Below, piece by piece: positions 1-6,846 of a stretch of DNA of 64,000 nucleotides. Each line of letters begins with the position of its first letter. The stretch's first letter is position 1. Below the pieces are notes generated by a model. The model was not told the DNA's origin, made no database searches, and saw nothing but the letters and a program-made list of their open reading frames with translations. The position numbers and the translations under genes were made by a program. The DNA lies in the IMG/VR virus record IMGVR_UViG_3300044911_003339, positions 1 to 64,000 of that record. One strand, written 5' to 3'. This stretch comes from a virus.

Positions 1-618
1 AAGGAGCCCGCCAAGGCCCCCGAGAAGCCCGCCAAGCCCGCGAAGGCGGCCAAGGCTGCTCCGGCCCCGAAGAAGGCGGCCAAGGCCCCCGAGAAGCCCG
101 CGAAGGGCAAGGCCGAGGCCAAGCCCACGAAGCCCGCCAAGCCCGCGAAGAAGGCGAAGGGCAAGAAGGCAACGACGAACGGCAGCAAGGCGAAGCTCCC
201 CGCGAGCTACGACCTGACGCCGAATCCCAACGGCAAGGGCTCGGAGTTCGGCGGCAAGGGCTGGCCGACGGTCATCGCGGGCGGGAAGCTGAAGCCGCTC
301 CCGCGCCCGCGTGCTCTCTCGCCCGAGCAGATGAAGGAAGCGCTCGCTCGCGCGAAGATCGGCGCGCCCTTCGATCTGACGGTCGGGATGAAGGTCATCC
401 GTCACCGCCGCAGCGGCGAGGACGTGATCGTCGAGCTTCGGAAGGATGGATTCCACATGGACGGCGAGACCTACCCGTCGCTCACGGCGTGCGCGATGTG
501 GGCGGAGCGCCGCATGCGGTCGGGCAACGACTACTTCTCGGTCGAGGCGCACGACTGCGTGGAGATCAAGGGCAAGGGCGTGCCCGAGGGCAGCTACACG
601 CGCAAGAGCGCCGAGTGA
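1..618 (+). CDS. Histone H1-like Lys/Ala/Pro-rich protein with DUF2924-like C-terminal domain (5' partial)
   Basis: The reading frame is open from base 1, so the N-terminus lies outside the window. The first ~65 residues are Lys-Ala-Pro repeats like the tails of histone H1/AlgP-type DNA-binding proteins. The last ~95 residues form a compact domain with a GFHMDGETYPSLTACA stretch that resembles DUF2924/RAMA-like domains (pattern: dGF.. G..Y.SLs.iA). A basic disordered tail plus such a domain suggests a DNA-associated, nucleoid-type protein. It is followed by a strong terminator, so it ends a transcription unit. The domain assignment is by eye; the exact DNA target is unknown. Confidence 0.7.
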   Translation, partial: KEPAKAPEKPAKPAKAAKAAPAPKKAAKAPEKPAKGKAEAKPTKPAKPAKKAKGKKATTNGSKAKLPASYDLTPNPNGKGSEFGGKGWPTVIAGGKLKPLPRPRALSPEQMKEALARAKIGAPFDLTVGMKVIRHRRSGEDVIVELRKDGFHMDGETYPSLTACAMWAERRMRSGNDYFSVEAHDCVEIKGKGVPEGSYTRKSAE

Positions 619-633
619 TCGGCACGTGAACAG

Positions 634-666
634 GGCCACCTCGACTTCGGTCGGGGTGGCCTTTTT
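634..666 (+). terminator. Intrinsic terminator with UUCG tetraloop
   Basis: A stem of GGCCACC (634-640) with GGTGGCC (655-661) extends inward to a C(TTCG)G tetraloop at 645-650 and is followed by TTTTT. It sits 15 bases after the stop of the first gene. Confidence 0.9.
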
Positions 667-679
667 CATTCCGTCCGCG

Positions 680-691
680 TAATCGGGTAAT
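680..691 (+). promoter_or_regulatory. Early promoter-like motif TAATCGGGTAAT
   Basis: This is a variant of the 12-base motif that recurs ahead of early genes. It lies right after a terminator and 8 bases before the ATG at 700, with no Shine-Dalgarno between, as expected of a -10 element for a leaderless mRNA. The promoter role is inferred. Confidence 0.5.
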
Positions 692-699
692 GTCCTGGC

Positions 700-957
700 A
701 TGAAGGGCTGGAGCATCAACATCCACAGGCCAGACGACACGCGCGAGGTCGAGCGCGAGCAGCCCCCCGTGCTCGTGCTCGACGGCGGCGAGATCGTGTT
801 CGAGGTGTGGTTCTGGCACGCGCGCAGCGCTCGCTGGTTCGTGATGACGTGGCAGGACGACCCGAGCTTCGCAGCGCGAGGCATCGTCGCCTTCCGGCCC
901 ACGGACGTACCGTCGGCGCTTCGTGAACGCGTGGCCGCTCTCAGGAGCGCGGCGTAG
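700..957 (+). CDS. Hypothetical protein, 85 aa
   Basis: I do not recognise this protein. It is mainly beta-strand-like with several Trp residues in the middle (FEVWFWHARSARWFVMTW) and has no signal peptide or membrane span. It is the first gene after the terminator and the TAATCGGG motif, and its stop overlaps the GTG start of the DNA polymerase by one base (taGTG). That suggests translational coupling and possibly a replication-related role. Confidence 0.7.
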   Translation: MKGWSINIHRPDDTREVEREQPPVLVLDGGEIVFEVWFWHARSARWFVMTWQDDPSFAARGIVAFRPTDVPSALRERVAALRSAA

Positions 958-3185
958 TGGCCGAGCAAATGATCTTCGGAGGTGCGGACTTCGATCCGCA
1001 CCCGTGGCGCGACTCCGAGGAGATCCGCCTTCGTTCAGGCAGAGTGATTACGCTGCGCATGGTGCTCGTCCAGGACGAGAGCGCGCTGCGTGCGATGGAG
1101 ACCATCGCGTCCGTGCTTCCGTGGATCGCCTACGACTCGGAGACCAGCGGGCTCTTCCCGTGGCTCGGAGCGCGAATCTGCGGTCACGCGCTGGCCGGAT
1201 GGATCGACGCGAGGACGATGATCGCGTGGTACGTGCCCGTGCGTCACGTGGGGGCGATCAACTCGCAAGAGCGCCAGCTTGATCCGGCTGTCGTTGCTCC
1301 GGTGATCGATCGGATTCTGCGAAGCCCCGGACGCTGCGCGCTGCACCACGCGAAGTTCGACTGGTCCCAGCTTCGCGCCGATGGCGTCTCGTGGTCGAGC
1401 ATGCTCGTGCATGAGCGGGGTGGAATCGACTGCCGCGACTTCGACGACATCTCGCTCATGGCGTGCATCGCCGACGAGAACGAGCGCAGCTTCGCGCTGA
1501 AGACGCTGGGTCAGAAGTACATCACCGATCACGCTGCTGACGAGCAACACGTGGTCGTGGACTGGATGAAGGCCGACGCGAAATCGCTCGGCATGAAGTA
1601 CAAGCAGCGTGGCCGATCGGCGAAGGCCGACGAGGGAACGCTCGACGAAGCAGACGAGTCCGAAGAGGTCACCTACCTTCAGCGCTACGGGCACTCGCGC
1701 GTACCGCTGAAGCTGGAGGGGCGCTACGCGTGCCACGACGTGTTCCTCACGCTCGCGCTTCAGGAGCACTACCAATGGATTCGCTCTCGGTACGGACGCG
1801 TCTACGATCGCGAGCGCGCCATCGAGTGCGAGCTACACGAAATGGAGTGGAACGGGCTGCTCGCGGTGCCCGAGGAGATCCACAAGACGCACGACCTCAT
1901 GAAGCGCGAGGTCGCGCACTGGATCACGCGTGTGCGCTCGCTGATCGGAATCGACGATTGGAGCGCGACCGACGAGGAGATGCGCAAGCTCTTCTATGAG
2001 ACGTGGGGCTGTGAGGTCCCGAAGGAGAGCGAGGGCGGCAAGAAGAGCGTGGACAAGGAGACGCGCGCGGTGCTCGCGAGGAAGCACCCCGAGCGCGCGC
2101 CCGTGCTCATCGCGATCGATCGTCTCGCGAAGGCGCGCAAGCTGCGCTCGACCTACGCGAGCGGATTCCTGCGCTACGTCACGCCGTCGAATCGCATTCA
2201 CCCGACCTACAACCAACTGGAGGGGCGAGACGAGGGAGGATTCCCAGTCACCGGCCGCCTCTCGTCGTCGGACCCGAACATCCAGAACGTCGCGAAGAAG
2301 CCCTTCCACACGTTCGAGTGCGGCTGCAAGGCGTGCGTCGAGGAGTTCGGCAACGCGCCCGGTCCGAAGAAGACGATCAGCATCCGCCGCTACTTCGCGG
2401 TGCCGAAGGGATTCGTCCGCGCGTACATCGACTACTCGCAGATCGAGCTTCGCATCCTCGCGTGGTACTCCCAGGACCCGAAGCTCCTGGAGTGCTACGC
2501 GCAGAATCTCGACGTGCACGCGATGGTCGCCGACAACGTGACCGACGGCGATCGCGACATCGCGAAGCAGGTCAACTTCGGCAACTCGTATGGCATGACC
2601 GCGATCGGCCTCGCGCGCCGCGTCGTGTGGACCGACCCCGTGACGGGGAAGAAGAAGCGCTACTACGACGACCCCGAAGAGGCGATTCGTCGCGCCGAGA
2701 AGATCCTGGAGGCGTACTTCCAGTGGCTCACCGGAATCCCGATCTTCCGCGCGAACATGTCGATGGGCATGCGGAAGAACGGCTGCATGTTCGAGAACCC
2801 CTTCGGTCGTCCGCGGCGCATCCCCGAGATCGCGTGGAGCGGCGGAGCGAGGAATCGCGCCGAGCGGCAGATGATGTCGAGCATCATCTCCGGGACCGCG
2901 GCCGACTTGATGAAGGAGGGCCTCCTTCGCGTCGCTCGCTACCTCCGGCAGACGGGCGCGGGCATCCTTCGGCAGTCGATCCACGACGAGCTTGTGATCG
3001 ACCTCGTGATGAGGCCGGGCTGGGCGCAGCACCTCCGCAAGCTGCGTGACCTCATGATCGATTTCCCCATGTTCCCCCGCGGCGGAGTCCCCGTGCTCGC
3101 TTCAGCGGCGATCACGACGACGACGTGGGAGGAAAAGCGCGAGATCGAGCTTCTGGACGACGGTTCGTTCAAGCTCGCCGCGTAA
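957..3185 (+). CDS. polA: DNA polymerase I (family A) with 3'-5' exonuclease domain
   Basis: At 742 aa this is a phage-type family A polymerase without a 5'-3' exonuclease domain. The proofreading exonuclease has its first acidic pair in YDSETSG (D60, E62) and the YxxxD motif III in RYACHD. The polymerase domain shows motif A in IDYSQIELR (D492), the finger helix motif B in KQVNFGNSYG, and motif C in QSIHDELV (H676-E678). A small Cys cluster (CGCKAC) lies just before motif A. The GTG start overlaps the upstream stop; an ATG twelve bases later is the alternative. This is the replicative polymerase of the phage; no helicase or primase gene is seen nearby. Confidence 0.97.
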   Translation: MAEQMIFGGADFDPHPWRDSEEIRLRSGRVITLRMVLVQDESALRAMETIASVLPWIAYDSETSGLFPWLGARICGHALAGWIDARTMIAWYVPVRHVGAINSQERQLDPAVVAPVIDRILRSPGRCALHHAKFDWSQLRADGVSWSSMLVHERGGIDCRDFDDISLMACIADENERSFALKTLGQKYITDHAADEQHVVVDWMKADAKSLGMKYKQRGRSAKADEGTLDEADESEEVTYLQRYGHSRVPLKLEGRYACHDVFLTLALQEHYQWIRSRYGRVYDRERAIECELHEMEWNGLLAVPEEIHKTHDLMKREVAHWITRVRSLIGIDDWSATDEEMRKLFYETWGCEVPKESEGGKKSVDKETRAVLARKHPERAPVLIAIDRLAKARKLRSTYASGFLRYVTPSNRIHPTYNQLEGRDEGGFPVTGRLSSSDPNIQNVAKKPFHTFECGCKACVEEFGNAPGPKKTISIRRYFAVPKGFVRAYIDYSQIELRILAWYSQDPKLLECYAQNLDVHAMVADNVTDGDRDIAKQVNFGNSYGMTAIGLARRVVWTDPVTGKKKRYYDDPEEAIRRAEKILEAYFQWLTGIPIFRANMSMGMRKNGCMFENPFGRPRRIPEIAWSGGARNRAERQMMSSIISGTAADLMKEGLLRVARYLRQTGAGILRQSIHDELVIDLVMRPGWAQHLRKLRDLMIDFPMFPRGGVPVLASAAITTTTWEEKREIELLDDGSFKLAA

Positions 3186-3194
3186 TCGTGTAAG
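3183..3194 (+). promoter_or_regulatory. Early promoter-like motif TAATCGTGTAAG
   Basis: This is an exact copy of the recurring 12-mer; its TAA is also the stop codon of the polymerase gene. The next start, ATG 3217, is 22 bases downstream and has its own AGGAGG. The promoter role is inferred from recurrence. Confidence 0.5.
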
Positions 3195-3216
3195 AGAGGG
3201 TCTAGGAGGTCGCAGA

Positions 3217-3861
3217 ATGAGCAACCACGTCCGTGCGGCGGAGATCGTCCGTCGCCTGAAGCTGTCCATGCCGGTGCATCTCACGATGTCCGATCCGTTC
3301 ACGGGACAGCCCTACACGCTCGCGAAGGAGAACCTGCTCTCGCTGCTCGCGCTCGACGTGACCCGGCTCACGTTCGAGGGGCAGGTGGTGCCGGCGCTCC
3401 ACGCGGAGATCGCCCGAGCGCAGCGCGCGTGCGAGGGCGAAGCGATCAAGGCCGAGGTCGCCTACCGCAAGTGGAAGGCGCAGATCGCAGCGCAGACCCG
3501 CGCGCAGGACGGCCGCGTGACCGAGAAGATGGTCGAGGAATCGTACCGTCAGCGCGCGGAGTACGAGACCATGAGCGAAGCGCCCGAGCGCTGGAACCTT
3601 CTCGCTCGCCTCTTCGGCGACCTGAAGGATTCGGTGCGTCTGAAGGGCGAGATGATCAAGGCGCAGGAGCGCTCGCTCGACGCCGCGGCTCGCACCGAGC
3701 CGAGTGAGACGCTCGACCGCCTGGAGGAGTACGCACGCGAGAGCCTCGCGAGCGCCGCGCCGTCCTGGCAGCACATCGTCCCGAAGGACCCGCCCACACC
3801 CCCGCCCGCAGTCGTCGAAGAGCAGAAGTCGCGCGGTCGCAAGCCGCGAAAGGAGACGTGA
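3217..3861 (+). CDS. Hypothetical helical protein in replication block, 214 aa
   Basis: The start ATG follows TAGGAGG with good spacing. The middle (residues ~70-160) is rich in Ala, Glu, Arg and Lys and looks like long helices or a coiled coil. The C-terminus has a Pro-rich stretch (PPTPPPAVVEEQ) and a basic end. No catalytic motif is seen. Its place between polymerase and the gp32-like gene suggests a replication or recombination accessory function, for example a loader or mediator. That is context only. Confidence 0.75.
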   Translation: MSNHVRAAEIVRRLKLSMPVHLTMSDPFTGQPYTLAKENLLSLLALDVTRLTFEGQVVPALHAEIARAQRACEGEAIKAEVAYRKWKAQIAAQTRAQDGRVTEKMVEESYRQRAEYETMSEAPERWNLLARLFGDLKDSVRLKGEMIKAQERSLDAAARTEPSETLDRLEEYARESLASAAPSWQHIVPKDPPTPPPAVVEEQKSRGRKPRKET

Positions 3862-3865
3862 AGAG

Positions 3866-5470
3866 ATGATTCCCGCAGGATGGCTTCCGAACCCGAACGC
3901 GCCCGGTTGGTTCTACAACCCGGCGAACCCCTCCCAGCAGATGCAGGGACCTCCGCCCGCCCCGACGGGCTACGCGCCGCAGCCCGGAGCCGTCGCGCCC
4001 GGCACGTACCAGCCTCCCGCTGTGGACCTCGCGAGCCTCGCGGGGCTCTACAACGTCCCGACGCAGGAGGCCGCGGAGCGCGAGCGCGAGCGCGCGGAAT
4101 CCGCAGCGTACGGCGGCGGCACGGACGACTACATCTTCATCGACTTCGAAGAGAAGCTGAACAAGGTGGGCGAGGAGACCTCGCTTCTGCTTCGGCTGCT
4201 CCCCGCGCCCGCGATCATCGACCCCGCGACGGGACGCACGAAGGACGCGTGGTGCCCCGTGCTGCGTCATCGCGTCTACGCGAATCTTCTCCCCAACCCG
4301 CCGCAGGGGAAGGAAGTCGTGTGGATCGACTGCTTCGAGAACGAGGGCGGCCCGAAGGACTGCCCGCTCGACGCGCTGCTCGCAGAGGCGTCGGCGTCGA
4401 GCAACGAGGAGGCGCAGAAGTTCTGCTCGACGATGAAGCCTCGTCAGCGAATCTACTACCAGGCGCTCAACCTGAACGACATCGCGAGCCACTGGGTCCA
4501 GGAGAAGGACACCGCGGGCAACCCGGTGATCGATCCCCTGACGGGGCAGCCGAAGTGGAAGATGATTCCCGGCATCGTCGCCGTCGGCCCGACCGCACAC
4601 ACCGACGTGCTCGGTCTCTTCCGCCACAAGGGCAACCCCTTCAATCCGCTCGCGGAGGGATTCCCGATCAAGCTCGTCAAGACGAAGACGGGCACGAACC
4701 AGATGGACGTGGAGTACAAGGTCTACGACATGGAGCGCTCCGCGATCTCCGGCCAGGACGCGCACGTGTTCAAGTCGCTGATCGACTTCCACAAGTCGGG
4801 CGTCGTCTTCTTCCGCAAGCGTGAGGAACTGGAGGCGATCGCGGACAAGGTGCGCTCACGCTTCGGGCTGCGTCGCGGAGCCCCCGCGCCGACGGCCCCG
4901 ACCTACCCCGCGCCGACGGGTCACGGCGGTCCTCCGCCCGCCCCCTACACGGCCGCGCGCCCCGAGCCCGCGCTTCCGCCTCCCGCGCCCGCGTCGGCCG
5001 GTCTCCAGCCCGGATGGGAGCCGCATCCCAACTACCCGACGCACGCGTGGAATCGCACCACGAACGCCGTGGTGCCCATCGAGCAGGTGCGCGCCGCGCC
5101 CCCGCCTCCCCCGCCGCAGGCAGCGCCCCCGCCGCCTCCCCCGCAGGCAGCGCCGCCCCCGCCCCCGCAGCAGGCCGCGCTGCCCGCGGGCTACGGACTG
5201 CCGCCCGCCGTGGCTCCTGGGCTGCCCCAGGGCGCTCCTCCCCCGCCTCCGGGGTACGGCGCGCCCCCGCCGCCTCCGGGCCACGCAGCCCCGCCCGCGC
5301 CCCAGGGAGCGCCCCCGCCGCCTCCGGGCCACGGCGCTCCCCCGCCGCCTCCGGGCATGCCGCCCGGTCTCGCACCGAACCTCGCAGCGCCCGCGGGCGG
5401 TGCGGTCATGACGCCCGAGCAGTTGGAGGCGATGCTCGCCTCCGGCCGCATCCCCGGCGTCCCGTTCTGA
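3866..5470 (+). CDS. gp32-like single-stranded DNA-binding protein with long Pro-rich tail
   Basis: This is a 534 aa protein starting at ATG 3866, four bases after the previous stop and preceded by AGGAGA. Residues ~85-330 resemble the core of T4 gp32-type SSBs: an extended beta-rich region with candidate zinc ligands C130, H135, C156 and C166. It would coat ssDNA and work with the polymerase and UvsX encoded beside it. Two short GW-rich modules, GWLPNPNAPGWFYNP near the N-terminus and GWEPHPNYPTHAW near residue 385, flank the core and resemble DUF2510-like motifs. The C-terminal ~140 residues are Pro/Gly/Ala repeats instead of the usual acidic tail. The family call is by pattern and moderately sure. 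Confidence 0.75.
   Translation: MIPAGWLPNPNAPGWFYNPANPSQQMQGPPPAPTGYAPQPGAVAPGTYQPPAVDLASLAGLYNVPTQEAAERERERAESAAYGGGTDDYIFIDFEEKLNKVGEETSLLLRLLPAPAIIDPATGRTKDAWCPVLRHRVYANLLPNPPQGKEVVWIDCFENEGGPKDCPLDALLAEASASSNEEAQKFCSTMKPRQRIYYQALNLNDIASHWVQEKDTAGNPVIDPLTGQPKWKMIPGIVAVGPTAHTDVLGLFRHKGNPFNPLAEGFPIKLVKTKTGTNQMDVEYKVYDMERSAISGQDAHVFKSLIDFHKSGVVFFRKREELEAIADKVRSRFGLRRGAPAPTAPTYPAPTGHGGPPPAPYTAARPEPALPPPAPASAGLQPGWEPHPNYPTHAWNRTTNAVVPIEQVRAAPPPPPPQAAPPPPPPQAAPPPPPQQAALPAGYGLPPAVAPGLPQGAPPPPPGYGAPPPPPGHAAPPAPQGAPPPPPGHGAPPPPPGMPPGLAPNLAAPAGGAVMTPEQLEAMLASGRIPGVPF
5093..5370 (+). repeat. Pro/Gly/Ala-rich coding repeats in SSB tail
   Basis: This is an in-frame array of PPPP blocks separated by Gln-Ala, Gly-Tyr-Gly or Gly-His-Ala, encoded by near-identical GCCCCCGCCGCCTCCGGG units. 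It forms the disordered C-terminal tail of the SSB. It is protein low complexity, not a CRISPR or a regulatory array. Confidence 0.8.
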
Positions 5471-5477
5471 TCTTCAC

Positions 5478-5612
5478 GGTCCAGCCCTCGGGGTGTGAAA
5501 GCCCCTCGATCCCGTGGTCACACGGCTGGAAAGCGACCCCCTGATTGCGCTGGGGTAAGCGGGCAACGTCAAGCCCGTAGCGCAAGAGACGTGACAGCCG
5601 GGAGAGACCGGC
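5478..5612 (+). ncRNA. Candidate structured RNA between SSB and recombinase genes
   Basis: No gene fits 5471-5712, and the sequence is unusually rich in nested complementarities. The 5' half can form a three-way junction: CCAGC 5481-5485 with GCTGG 5525-5529 encloses hairpins GGGG/CCCC (5490-5493, 5502-5505) and CGTG/CACG (5513-5516, 5521-5524). The 3' half has TTGCGCT 5545-5551 with AGCGCAA 5579-5585 enclosing CGGGC/GCCCG (5560-5564, 5573-5577). The loop ACGTC 5566-5570 can pair with GACGT 5588-5592, and CCCC 5538-5541 with GGGG 5552-5555, giving two pseudoknots. A closing hairpin GCCGG/CCGGC is at 5597-5612. I do not recognise a known class. Confidence 0.5.
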
Positions 5613-5653
5613 ACTTCTCCTCGTTCGTGTGCTGCGCTCGTTCACCGGAGACG

Positions 5654-5695
5654 CCTCGGCCGATGCCAGTGGGCGAGCACAGCACAGGGCCGAGG
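5654..5695 (+). promoter_or_regulatory. Leader hairpin ahead of recombinase gene
   Basis: CCTCGGCC (5654-5661) is complementary to GGCCGAGG (5688-5695). The hairpin ends 8 bases before the GGAGG ribosome site of the recombinase gene, so it could affect its translation. An alternative pairing, GTGCTG near 5628 with CAGCAC near 5680, would compete with it. Confidence 0.35.
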
Positions 5696-5712
5696 AGCCC
5701 GCTGGAGGAATC

Positions 5713-6846
5713 GTGAAGCAACGCAAGCCGCGCAAGGTCGAGGACGAGAAGGCACCGAAGCCTCCGAAGAAGGAGGTCGATCGCAAGAAGTCGTCGGTCG
5801 ATACGAGCGATTACCTGAAGCTGCTCAACGACGTGGACGAGAGCGACTTCCTCACGCTCGCCGATCCTGGAATCGACGCGACCGTCACCGACTTCATCCC
5901 GACCGGCTCGATCGCCATCGACCGCTTGATCGGTGGAGGCTGGCCGGTCGGTCGCATCTCCGAGGTCGCCGCGTGGGAGGCCGTCGGGAAGAGCACGCTG
6001 CTCGATCAGTCGCTCGCGCAGTGCCAGCGCATCGGCGGAATCTGCGGTCTCGTGGACACCGAGAAGGCACGCGACACGAGCTACACGAGCACGCTCGGCG
6101 TGGACCCCTCGCAGGTGCTCTCTCCCGATCTCGGAGACGACATCACGATCGAGGGTGCGTTCAACGCGATCGATCGACTGCTCGACGTGCAAGCGAAGAT
6201 CGCCGCGCAGATGAAGAAGGGCATGCCGCCCCCGCCCATGCTCATCGTGTGGGATTCGGTCGCGGGCTGCCCCACGCGCGCGGAGCGCGATGGTTCGTCC
6301 GATTCCAAGCACGTCATGGCCGCGGCGCGAACGATCAAGATGAACCTGCGTCGCATGACCGCGCGCCTCCCGATCCTCCGCACGGCGCTCGTGTTCTCGA
6401 ATCACTTCTACGAGGCTCCGCAGGCGCTCGCGCACGGCCCCTCGCTGAAGACCTACGGCGGCAGCGGCATCCGCTACTTCTCCTCGCTCCGTCTCTGGCT
6501 CACGCGCATCGGCAACCTCACCGCTGGCGATTCGATCGTCGGTCACATCGTCGAGGCGAAGCTGAAGAAGACGCGAATCCAAAGGCCGCGTCCGCCAGCA
6601 CACACCGGCCTCGTGTACGGCGCGGGCTTCGACAACTCCTACACGCTGTTCGAGTGGGGCAAGACCCACGGCGTCGGCGGCGAACACAAGTGGATCGCGC
6701 AGCGTGGCTCGTGGAGCTACCTCATGATGCCCGACGGAGAGTACAAGGCGTTCCAGTCTGGATTCCGTGGCTTCGGAGAGCACCTCCGAGAGAATCCTGC
6801 TCTCTACGAGCAGATGGCCGCGCAGTATCTCTCGGAGGCAACGTGA
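5713..6846 (+). CDS. uvsX: UvsX/RecA-like strand-exchange recombinase
   Basis: The start is GTG 5713, five bases after GGAGG. The frame is open farther upstream, but that part lies in the structured leader. At 377 aa it is close to T4 UvsX in length. The Walker A is atypical, WEAVGKST (G92-K93-S94), where RecA has GPESSGKTT. Walker B is LIVWDSVAG. The N-terminal ~25 residues are highly basic (Lys-Arg rich). It should form ATP-dependent filaments on ssDNA and catalyse homologous pairing with the gp32-like SSB next door. Its end overlaps the next gene by four bases (GTGA), so the two nuclease/recombinase genes are probably co-translated. Confidence 0.9.
   Translation: MKQRKPRKVEDEKAPKPPKKEVDRKKSSVDTSDYLKLLNDVDESDFLTLADPGIDATVTDFIPTGSIAIDRLIGGGWPVGRISEVAAWEAVGKSTLLDQSLAQCQRIGGICGLVDTEKARDTSYTSTLGVDPSQVLSPDLGDDITIEGAFNAIDRLLDVQAKIAAQMKKGMPPPPMLIVWDSVAGCPTRAERDGSSDSKHVMAAARTIKMNLRRMTARLPILRTALVFSNHFYEAPQALAHGPSLKTYGGSGIRYFSSLRLWLTRIGNLTAGDSIVGHIVEAKLKKTRIQRPRPPAHTGLVYGAGFDNSYTLFEWGKTHGVGGEHKWIAQRGSWSYLMMPDGEYKAFQSGFRGFGEHLRENPALYEQMAAQYLSEAT

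Noticed and set aside
3704-3865. Upstream extension of the SSB frame to 3704
   Set aside because: The extra 54 residues are Arg/Ser-rich, overlap the preceding gene and precede an ATG with a good ribosome site at 3866.
5093-5370. CRISPR-like direct repeats
   Set aside because: The repeats are in-frame Pro/Gly codons without uniform spacers and lie inside the SSB gene.
5481-5529. tRNA or tRNA-like cloverleaf
   Set aside because: A three-way junction can be drawn, but there is no anticodon arm of proper size, no T-loop consensus and no acceptor end.
5629-5712. Upstream start of the recombinase at 5629
   Set aside because: It reads through the structured leader; GTG 5713 has GGAGG at proper spacing and begins the basic N-terminus expected.
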